Positions 1 to 5,400 of a stretch of DNA of 6,739 nt are shown here, in pieces. Origin of the DNA: Chloroflexota bacterium (GTDB lineage Bacteria > Chloroflexota > Anaerolineae > UBA1429); contig JACIWY010000195.1 of the NCBI GenBank assembly GCA_014360745.1, positions 1-6,739 of the forward strand, given 5' to 3'. Every line of letters starts with the position of its first letter. The first letter of the stretch is position 1. Under the pieces are notes generated by a model. That model had not been told where the DNA came from. It saw only the letters and a list, made by a program, of their open reading frames with translations, and ran no database searches. The position numbers and the translations under genes were made by a program.

Positions 1-1
1 C

Positions 2-952
2 ACCGATGCTCAAGCCTTGGCCCTTTCCAGCGCGCCCATTCGGGTGCGCATCGGCGATACGGTGACTAAGGGATTAGGTTCCGGCGGCGACCCGGTCATC
101 GGTGCCAAGGCAGCGGAAGAGTCACGCGAAGAGTTGCGCAGCGTGCTCGAAGACGCAAATATGGTATTTGTGACAGCCGGCATGGGTGGTGGCACCGGCA
201 CGGGCGCCGCGCCCATCATCGCCGAGATTTCGCGCACCCTCGGTGCCCTCACCGTGGCCGTGGTGACCAAACCCTTTAGTTTTGAGGGCAAACAGCGGGC
301 CAAGGTGGCCGAGGAGGGCATTAAAAAGCTGGAGCAGAATGTAGATGCACTGGTGGCCATCCACAACGATCGTTTGTTAGAACTGGCCGATCGCAACATG
401 TCATTGCGTAAGGCCTTTTTGTTGGCGGATGATATCCTACGCCAGGGCGTCCAGGGCATCTCGGATCTGATCCGTCTCACGGGGGAGGTTAATACCGATT
501 TCGCCGACGCCCGGTCGATTATGAAGAATGCCGGCGTAACGCTTATGGCCATCGGCCGTGCCTCCGGCGAGGAGCGCGCCTTGGCCGCGGCGCAACAGGC
601 CATCACCAGCCCACTCCTGGATGCCACCATCAGCGGCGCCAAAGGGGTGCTTTTTAACATTAAGGCCAGCTCGAATTTGTCTCTGCATGAGGTCCATCAG
701 GCCGCCGAGCTCATTCACCAAACGGCAGCCCCCGACGCCAACATCATTTTCGGCACTATCATCGACGACAACATGGGCGACGAGATTCAGATCACACTCA
801 TTGCTACCGGCTTCGAGCTGGACAAGCAGGCCCGCGTCAGGCTGCCCACACCATCGGCTTCCGCTGAAAGACGGCCAAGCAGCGAGGTCTTTCATCGCCC
901 CTTTGATAACTCGGACCTGGACATCCCTGCCTTCCTTCGCCGCACCCGCTAG
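2..952 (+). CDS. ftsZ: Cell division protein FtsZ (5' partial)
   Basis: FtsZ is the tubulin-like GTPase that polymerises under the membrane at mid-cell to form the division ring. The reading frame is open from base 2 and starts with TDAQAL, the middle of the conserved NTDAQAL segment, so about 43 N-terminal residues lie before the window. The TTG at 17 is not the real start. The GTP-binding signature GGGTGTG is at 185-205, followed by TVAVVTKPFSFEGKQR. The T7 synergy loop NTDFAD, with the catalytic Asp, is at 491-508. After the globular core (ending near IATGF) only about 40 residues remain, ending in the conserved LDIPAFLRR tail that binds partners such as FtsA. The estimated full length of about 360 aa is at the short end of the family. 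Oddities are IHNDRLL where IPNDRLL is usual, and LTGEVN where PGLIN is usual. It is convergent with the aro genes. Identification is secure; placement in Chloroflexota is inference. Confidence 0.97.
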   Translation, partial: TDAQALALSSAPIRVRIGDTVTKGLGSGGDPVIGAKAAEESREELRSVLEDANMVFVTAGMGGGTGTGAAPIIAEISRTLGALTVAVVTKPFSFEGKQRAKVAEEGIKKLEQNVDALVAIHNDRLLELADRNMSLRKAFLLADDILRQGVQGISDLIRLTGEVNTDFADARSIMKNAGVTLMAIGRASGEERALAAAQQAITSPLLDATISGAKGVLFNIKASSNLSLHEVHQAAELIHQTAAPDANIIFGTIIDDNMGDEIQITLIATGFELDKQARVRLPTPSASAERRPSSEVFHRPFDNSDLDIPAFLRRTR

Positions 953-1146
953 AACCGCTGCCAAACGAGAAAAGATGGGGCTTGGCTCTTAAGGTGTCAA
1001 TCGCGATGGCGCCATAGGGCCAAGTTCCCATCCGTTAGCGACTCGTCAATATTCCCCCGCCCCTCTTTCATCTGGGGCCAAGCCATTCCTCATTCATCTC
1101 CGATTGTAGCCTCGGTGCACCGACAGATCGCGACAAGAAACCTCGC
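953..1146. other. Convergent ftsZ-aroQ intergenic spacer
   Basis: These 194 nt separate the stop codons of two converging transcription units. I see no credible gene. Besides the large inverted repeat at 974-1032 it holds a perfect 12-bp palindrome, TCGGTGCACCGA (1112-1123). A second copy of GGGCCAAG lies at 1075-1082 (first copy 1017-1024). Its segment GCCAAGCC (1077-1084) could pair with GGCTTGGC (979-986) in competition with the main hairpin. Confidence 0.7.
963..1032 (-). terminator. Candidate intrinsic terminator / large inverted repeat between ftsZ and the aro operon
   Basis: An imperfect inverted repeat pairs 974-989 with 1016-1032. It has about 16 pairs with a one-base bulge; two of the pairs are G-U when read as + strand RNA and become A-C mismatches on the - strand. 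The 26-nt loop contains the perfect palindrome ATGGCGCCAT (1006-1015). Read on the - strand, the stem is followed directly by TTTTCTCGTTT (973-963), as in an intrinsic terminator. The position, 114 nt past the aroQ stop, suits the end of the aro transcript. On the + strand it starts 21 nt after the ftsZ stop but lacks a following T-run, so there it could only be a 3'-end stabiliser or a weak pause. Direction of function is inferred. Confidence 0.45.
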
Positions 1147-1578
1147 CTACGCCTGCAACAACGCCTCCAAAGCCAAGATATAGCCGTACCATCCCAGGCC
1201 ACAGATCTGCCCGCGACACACCGGCGCGATGACCGAGCGATGGCGAAACGCCTCACGCTGGTGAATGTTCGAAAGGTGCACCTCCACAACAGGTAGCCCC
1301 ACGCCGGCGATGGCATCGCGGATGGCGTAGCTATAGTGGGTGTAGGCGCCGGGATTGATCACCAACCCATCGGCCCAGGAGGCCGCCTCTTGGATAGCGT
1401 CGATGATGGCTCCCTCGGCATTCGACTGAAAGGTGCGCACCTGAACTTCATGGGCCTCGGCCCAGGCATTGATCCGCCGGTTCACATCCTCCAGCGTATC
1501 GTGGCCGTAAATCTCGGGCTCGCGGCGACCGAGGAGATTCAGATTGGGCCCGTGGATCACCAGATAATGTGCTTTCAT
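1147..1578 (-). CDS. aroQ: 3-dehydroquinate dehydratase, type II
   Basis: AroQ removes water from 3-dehydroquinate to give 3-dehydroshikimate, the third step of the shikimate pathway, in the cytoplasm as a dodecamer in known family members. The 143-residue product has the normal length. Family motifs are all present: HGPNLNLLGRREPEIYG at residues 9-25 with catalytic Tyr24 on the flexible lid, QSNAEG at 51-56, INPGAYTH at 74-81 with Asn75 and His81, and EVHLSN at 99-104 with His101. Arg112 lies in REAFR. The start at 1578 is chosen because AAAGGA sits 5 nt upstream and because MKAHYLVIHGPN matches the usual N-terminus; an in-frame ATG 8 codons earlier has no such support. The family has HTSIALRDA where this protein has HYSYAIRDA, a mild departure. 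It is the last gene of the operon, separated from aroKB by 111 nt. Confidence 0.96.
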   Translation of the reverse strand: MKAHYLVIHGPNLNLLGRREPEIYGHDTLEDVNRRINAWAEAHEVQVRTFQSNAEGAIIDAIQEAASWADGLVINPGAYTHYSYAIRDAIAGVGLPVVEVHLSNIHQREAFRHRSVIAPVCRGQICGLGWYGYILALEALLQA

Positions 1579-1583
1579 GCCCG

Positions 1584-1590
1584 TCCTTTC
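1584..1590 (-). promoter_or_regulatory. Ribosome binding site of aroQ
   Basis: On the - strand GAAAGGA lies 5 nt before the ATG at 1578. It decides for this start over the ATG at 1602. Confidence 0.7.
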
Positions 1591-1630
1591 GTGCTGGCGC
1601 AAGTATCGAGACCTTAAGCAAACGCACCCT

Positions 1631-1655
1631 TTGGAGCGCGGGCGTCCTCGCCTGC
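1631..1655. repeat. REP-like GC-rich dyad in the aroKB-aroQ gap
   Basis: The segment TTGGAGCGCGGGCG (1631-1644) leads into a hairpin of GCGGGCG (1638-1644) and CGCCTGC (1649-1655) around a TCCT loop, with one G-T pair. From memory, very similar strings (GGAGCGCGGGCGTCCTCGCC and variants) recur as dispersed intergenic repeats in several high-GC phyla, including Chloroflexota. Only one copy is visible here, so calling it a repeat rests on recognition, not on repetition inside the window. It could also act as an mRNA hairpin that tunes aroQ level relative to the upstream genes. Confidence 0.4.
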
Positions 1656-1689
1656 CCTTCTTTTGTTGGGTCTACAGGGCCTAATCGGC

Positions 1690-3348
1690 TCATGGACGTA
1701 TCCACTCCAAAGCTTGTAGCACCTCTTCGGGGCGCACCTCGGCGTCGATGATGACATCGCCGATTTTGCGGGGCAGGATGAAACGCAAGGTACCGCCACG
1801 GCTCTTTTTATCCCTGCGCATAGCTTCATAAACCTCCTGCGGCGATGCCTCGCCATAATGGGTCGGCAGGGCATGGCGTTCCAGTGTGGCAATGATCCGC
1901 CCCGCCGTCTCTGCGGAGCAAAGCCCTCGAATTTGTGCCAGGCGCGCCGCCGCTGCCATGCCGATGCTCACCGCCAAGCCGTGGCTCAATTCGTATTCCG
2001 AAAGCACTTCAAAGGCGTGGGCAAAGGTATGGCCCAGGTTTAGCACCATCCGCCGGCCGCGCTCATAGGGGTCCTCTTCCACCACGTCGATCTTGACCTG
2101 CAAGGCCCGTTCCACCATCCAGCGGAGCAGGTCGGCGGACGGCTTGTTGCCTTCCAGTCCCTCCAGGGCAGCGAAAAGATCCGCGTCGCCGATGATGCCC
2201 GCCTTGATCACCTCGGCCAGGCCGGCACGATACTCCGGCTCGGGCAAGGTGTGCAACATCGTAGGGTCAAGCATGACCAGCAAGGGCCGCACAAAGGCGC
2301 CTATCAGGTTTTTGCCCGCAGGATGGTCTACGGCGACCTTGCCGCCCACGCTAGCATCGATCATGCCCAACAGCGTGGTGGGCACCTGCACCAAAGGCAC
2401 GCCGCGCATATAGGTCGCCGCGGCAAAACCGGCCATATCGGTGATGACCCCGCCGCCCACGGCCAACACCGCCGCGCCGCGATCCAACCCGGCCTCCACA
2501 AAGCGGTCGTATAAAGCGCGCACCGTGTCCAGGTTTTTGTGTCGCTCGCCGGCGGGCAATACCACGGGCGTCACGTTCAAAGCGCTGGCTTGCAAGCCAG
2601 CCTCTATCGTCTCGCTATATAACGCCCAGACATGCTCATCGCTGACCGCCACCAGGTTGCCGCCCACGCCGCGCACCTTGAGCAGCGCGCCGAGGTGTGC
2701 CAACCCGCCCGGCACCAACTGCACCGGATAGCTGCCCGTGGGCGTCTGCACCTCCCAGGTGGTGGGCTGCGCCGAGACCAAAGCCAACACCTCTGCCACC
2801 ACCTGTTTCAGGGAACGGTAGCTGGTGTCGATATGGTGGGGCACCTCGGCGTAGGCCGGGCGCCGCGCGGCCCAGAGCGCGCGCAGTTTTTGCTCGCTGC
2901 CAACCGCCGAATCCTCGCTCCACAGCATCGGCCTCCCCTCATCGCCGCGCAGGCGATGCAGCAATTCCTCGACATCGCAATCCAGGCAAATGACCAAGCC
3001 GTTGCGCATCATGGCGCGGCGGTTTTCGGCATCCACCAAAGCGCCTCCGCCGGTGGCGATGACCAGGCCCTGCTGCGCGGCCAACTCGCGACAAATGGCC
3101 CGCTCCAGCTCGCGGAAAGCGGCCTCGCCCTGTCGGCGAAAGATATCAGGGATGGTCATCCCGGCGCGCTCCTCGATGCGTTCATCCATGTCCACAAAGG
3201 GGCGCCCCAAAAGGCGGGCCACCTCGCGCGCCACCGAACTTTTGCCGGTGCCCATATACCCGGTGAGGACGATGTTGATCGATGCGGACGCCGAGCGCCC
3301 GAGCGGGGGCTCCTTAGTTTCCATCGATTCATGACGAGAATCGGTCAT
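1690..3348 (-). CDS. aroKB: Bifunctional shikimate kinase / 3-dehydroquinate synthase
   Basis: One 552-residue protein joins two pathway enzymes. Residues about 24-190 are shikimate kinase (step 5, ATP-dependent 3-phosphorylation): Walker A GYMGTGKS at 30-37, VDMDERIE at 52-59 with Asp53/Asp55, FRELE with Arg79, GGG at 100-102, lid GRPML with Arg139, and RRPAY at 162-166. Residues about 197-552 are 3-dehydroquinate synthase (step 2, NAD- and metal-dependent cyclisation of DAHP): GGGVITDMAGF at 298-308, PTTLLGMIDASVGGK at 323-337, and GLAEVIKAG with Glu379 and Lys382. The metal ligands fit Glu379, His440 and His456, with His444 also conserved. No catalytic residue is missing, so both halves should work. 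The start at 3348 follows GGAGGG at ideal spacing inside the end of aroC; the next ATG (3324) lacks a Shine-Dalgarno. The same K-then-B fusion is known in Thermotoga and some other bacteria. Confidence 0.95.
   Translation of the reverse strand: MTDSRHESMETKEPPLGRSASASINIVLTGYMGTGKSSVAREVARLLGRPFVDMDERIEERAGMTIPDIFRRQGEAAFRELERAICRELAAQQGLVIATGGGALVDAENRRAMMRNGLVICLDCDVEELLHRLRGDEGRPMLWSEDSAVGSEQKLRALWAARRPAYAEVPHHIDTSYRSLKQVVAEVLALVSAQPTTWEVQTPTGSYPVQLVPGGLAHLGALLKVRGVGGNLVAVSDEHVWALYSETIEAGLQASALNVTPVVLPAGERHKNLDTVRALYDRFVEAGLDRGAAVLAVGGGVITDMAGFAAATYMRGVPLVQVPTTLLGMIDASVGGKVAVDHPAGKNLIGAFVRPLLVMLDPTMLHTLPEPEYRAGLAEVIKAGIIGDADLFAALEGLEGNKPSADLLRWMVERALQVKIDVVEEDPYERGRRMVLNLGHTFAHAFEVLSEYELSHGLAVSIGMAAAARLAQIRGLCSAETAGRIIATLERHALPTHYGEASPQEVYEAMRRDKKSRGGTLRFILPRKIGDVIIDAEVRPEEVLQALEWIRP
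2584..2601. repeat. Perfect 18-bp palindrome inside the aroB half of aroKB
   Basis: GCTGGCTTG is followed directly by its exact reverse complement CAAGCCAGC. It encodes A-G-L-Q-A-S in a surface-type segment of the synthase half. No spacer means it would form a cruciform or homodimer-binding-type site rather than a stable RNA hairpin. A function is not evident; coding chance is possible. Confidence 0.5.
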
Positions 3349-4450
3349 CAGCCACCCTCCGTACAAGGCTATCGATATCATCGCCGCCGAAACGCTCCAA
3401 AAGCGCCTCGGCCAGGGTCAACGCCACCATGGCCTCGCCGACTATCGAGGCCGCCGGCACGGCGCACACGTCAGAGCGGCTGTATTCGGTCTGCGCCGCC
3501 TCGCCCGTGGCCAGATCGACGGTGGGTATCGGCGTGATCGTCGTCGGGATCGGCTTCATCGCCGCACGCACCACGATCGGCTCACCATTGCTCATCCCAC
3601 CCTCCAGGCCCCCGGCACGATTGGTCTGCCGCCATGGCCCTGCCGGCCCCGGGTAGATGGCATCGTGCACCTGGGTGCCGCGCAATGCGGCGTTGGCAAA
3701 GGCCGGGCCGATCTCCACCCCCTTGACGGCCTGGATGCTCATCACCGCCTGCGCCAGACGCCCATCGAGGCGTCGATCCCATTGCACATGACTGCCCAAG
3801 CCCACCGGAACGTTCAACGCGACGACCACAAAGGTGCCCCCCAATGAATCCCCGACCTGGCGCGCCTCGTCGATCCGCGCCCTCATGTCCGCTGCGGCCA
3901 ACTCGTCGGGGCAATAGATATCCGAGGCGCGGGCCGCAGCCACCCTGTCGACCAAGGGCATATCATCCACCCGAGCCATTACCCCGCCGATCGATTCCAC
4001 ATAGCTGCCTATCGCGATATCGACGGCGCGCAGCAGATTCTTGGCCAGGGCTCCCGCCGCTACGCGGGCCGCCGTCTCGCGGGCGCTGGCCCGCTCGGCG
4101 ACCAACCGCAGATCGCCCAGGCCGTACTTGTGTCCCCCGGCTAGGTCGGCATGACCAGGTCGCGGCTTGGTCCAGGGGGGCACGACCCGTTCGCGCCAGT
4201 TCTCATAATCACGGTTGGGGATCAGGATGACCACGGGTGCACCGATAGTCTTGCCCTCATAGACGCCGCCCAGGAATTGGATGCGGTCCTGTTCGATCTG
4301 CTGTCGGCCACCCCGGCCGTAACCACCCTGGCGGCGGCGCAGGTCATCGTTCATCGCCTCGATATCCAGGGCCAAGCCGGCGGGCAACCCCTCGACGATG
4401 ACCGTCAACGCCGGGCCGTGCGACTCGCCGGCGGTCAAGAAACGAAACAT
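3329..4450 (-). CDS. aroC: Chorismate synthase
   Basis: AroC catalyses the last shikimate step, 1,4-elimination of phosphate from EPSP to give chorismate, using reduced FMN. The product is 373 residues, normal for the family. It opens with MFRFLTAGESHGP, whose His11 is one catalytic histidine. RRRQGGYGRGGR follows at 38-49, and RPGHADLAGGHKYG at 97-110 contains the second catalytic histidine, His100. ERASARETAARVAAG follows from residue 119, and near the C-terminus RSDVCAVPAASIVGEAM is the conserved FMN/substrate region. The start at 4450 has GGGAGGT 6 nt upstream and matches the family N-terminus; the open frame reaching back to 4984 is a shadow over aroE and shows no homologous sequence. 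The 3' end overlaps aroKB by 20 nt. No flavin reductase domain is fused, so this looks like the monofunctional bacterial form. Confidence 0.97.
   Translation of the reverse strand: MFRFLTAGESHGPALTVIVEGLPAGLALDIEAMNDDLRRRQGGYGRGGRQQIEQDRIQFLGGVYEGKTIGAPVVILIPNRDYENWRERVVPPWTKPRPGHADLAGGHKYGLGDLRLVAERASARETAARVAAGALAKNLLRAVDIAIGSYVESIGGVMARVDDMPLVDRVAAARASDIYCPDELAAADMRARIDEARQVGDSLGGTFVVVALNVPVGLGSHVQWDRRLDGRLAQAVMSIQAVKGVEIGPAFANAALRGTQVHDAIYPGPAGPWRQTNRAGGLEGGMSNGEPIVVRAAMKPIPTTITPIPTVDLATGEAAQTEYSRSDVCAVPAASIVGEAMVALTLAEALLERFGGDDIDSLVRRVADDRFSS
3354..3360 (-). promoter_or_regulatory. Ribosome binding site of aroKB inside aroC
   Basis: On the - strand GGAGGGT lies 5 nt before the ATG at 3348 (GGAGG to ATG is 7 nt). 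It sits in the last codons of aroC, so aroKB probably depends on ribosomes finishing aroC. Confidence 0.75.
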
Positions 4451-4456
4451 TAGAGA

Positions 4457-4463
4457 ACCTCCC
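4457..4463 (-). promoter_or_regulatory. Ribosome binding site of aroC
   Basis: On the - strand GGGAGGT lies 6 nt before the ATG at 4450, within the 41-nt gap after the aroE stop. It fixes the aroC start. Confidence 0.75.
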
Positions 4464-4491
4464 ATCGACAGGGTGTATGTTCTTGGGCCAA

Positions 4492-5388
4492 CTAAGCAGC
4501 GCCTTGTAGGGCGGCGAGGCAAGCGTCGCGCATGACATCGACCGGAGCCTCCCGGCCGGTCCACGAGGTAAAAGCCTCGGCGCCTTGATACACCAGCATA
4601 TCCAGGCCGTTGCAAGCGCGAGCCCCTACGGCTCGCGCTTGGCACATCAACCGCGTTTCGCGCGGGTTGTAAACAAGGTCGAACAGGAGCGCATGGGCAG
4701 GAAAAGGCAACTCCTCCGGCCAGGGCGAGCCCTCGATGTGTGGCCACATGCCTAAGGGTGTGGTGTTCACCACCAGGTCGACATTTGCGCCGACTTTGCG
4801 CAGGCGATCGGCGATCAACGGGCCGGCATAGAGGCGGGCAGAGGCAAAACCCCGCAACGCTTCTACCAACGCTTCGGCGCGCTCCGGTGTGCGATTGAGG
4901 ACGGTCACCTCGACCTGGTTGGTTGCCAAAGCATAAACGACGGCGCGAGCGGCGCCGCCGGCGCCCAACACCAGCGCCGAACAACCGTGCGGATCAAAGG
5001 GCAAGGCCTTCAACGCGCGCATAAAACCGCCGGCGTCCGTGTTGTGCCCCGTCGTGCGCCCGCCATCCATCACTATCACCGTGTTCACCGCGCCGATGGC
5101 CCGGGCAGCCTCGCTCAACTCATCGACCAGGGGGACAAGCGCCTGCTTATGGGGCACCGTGACATTGACGCCACCAAAGCCCAAGGCGACAATGCCGGCC
5201 AACGCCTCGGCGATGTGGCCGGGCCGGACGGGCAAAGGCACGTAGCACCAATCGAGCCCCAACGCTTCAAAAGCGGCATTGTGCATGGCTGGCGACACGC
5301 TGTGTTCCACCGGCCAACCGATAAGGCCGACCACGCGGGTGCTTCCACGAATACGAGACCGAGAACGAACGGGATGTAACGGGCTCAC
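4492..5388 (-). CDS. aroE: Shikimate dehydrogenase (NADP-dependent)
   Basis: AroE reduces 3-dehydroshikimate to shikimate (step 4). The 298-residue protein shows the full family pattern: HSVSPAMHN at 29-37 (substrate-binding serines), GVNVTVPHK at 73-81 with catalytic Lys81, GAVNT at 99-103, and GHNTDAGGF at 114-122 with catalytic Asp118. The Rossmann loop GAGGAAR is at 142-148 and NRT at 165-167, the usual sign of NADP preference. VNTTPLGM and NGLDMLVYQG come later. The start is a GTG whose last two bases form part of the aroA stop (GTGA, 4-nt overlap), preceded by a G-rich GGGGGAAAA, so translation is probably coupled to aroA. The N-terminus carries about 17 Arg/Ser-rich residues before the usual VVGLIG beginning. 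A 12-bp perfect inverted repeat lies inside the C-terminal coding part. Confidence 0.96.
   Translation of the reverse strand: MSPLHPVRSRSRIRGSTRVVGLIGWPVEHSVSPAMHNAAFEALGLDWCYVPLPVRPGHIAEALAGIVALGFGGVNVTVPHKQALVPLVDELSEAARAIGAVNTVIVMDGGRTTGHNTDAGGFMRALKALPFDPHGCSALVLGAGGAARAVVYALATNQVEVTVLNRTPERAEALVEALRGFASARLYAGPLIADRLRKVGANVDLVVNTTPLGMWPHIEGSPWPEELPFPAHALLFDLVYNPRETRLMCQARAVGARACNGLDMLVYQGAEAFTSWTGREAPVDVMRDACLAALQGAA
4613..4641. repeat. Perfect 12-bp inverted repeat inside aroE
   Basis: CAAGCGCGAGCC (4613-4624) and GGCTCGCGCTTG (4630-4641) are exact reverse complements around a 5-nt loop, so the mRNA can fold a strong GC-rich hairpin. It encodes Q-A-R-A-V-G-A-R-A-C. No T-run follows on the - strand, so it is not an intrinsic terminator. 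Confidence 0.6.
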
Positions 5389-5400
5389 TTTTCCCCCACG
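5385..5400 (-). promoter_or_regulatory. aroA stop / aroE GTG start coupling site
   Basis: On the - strand the junction reads GTGGGGGAAAAGTGA: the GTG start of aroE (5388-5386) overlaps the TGA of aroA (5387-5385). The G-run at 5393-5397 can act as a weak Shine-Dalgarno. This arrangement is typical of termination-reinitiation. Confidence 0.6.

Noticed and set aside
437..964. - strand open frame opposite ftsZ
   Set aside because: Fully antisense to conserved ftsZ codons; no domain or initiation signal.
1112..1123. Perfect palindrome TCGGTGCACCGA after aroQ as a terminator
   Set aside because: As a hairpin it gives only a 4-bp stem and no T-run follows; kept only as a note in the spacer entry.
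1638..1660. + strand terminator (GC hairpin followed by TTCTTTT)
   Set aside because: No + strand gene lies within reach; ftsZ ended almost 700 nt earlier, so the T-rich stretch is probably coincidental.
2632..3537. Long + strand open frame (301 codons) opposite aroKB and aroC
   Set aside because: It is antisense to two well-supported enzymes, has His/Arg/Ala-rich low-complexity composition typical of high-GC shadow frames, and no recognisable domain.
4928..4965. Overlapping GGCGCC palindromes in aroE
   Set aside because: They encode the conserved GAGGAAR Rossmann loop; Gly/Ala codons in high-GC DNA produce this by default.
4451..4984. Upstream extension of the aroC frame
   Set aside because: It overlaps aroE out of frame, is Arg/Gly/Ser-rich without family similarity, and the start at 4450 has a good ribosome binding site and matches the family N-terminus.
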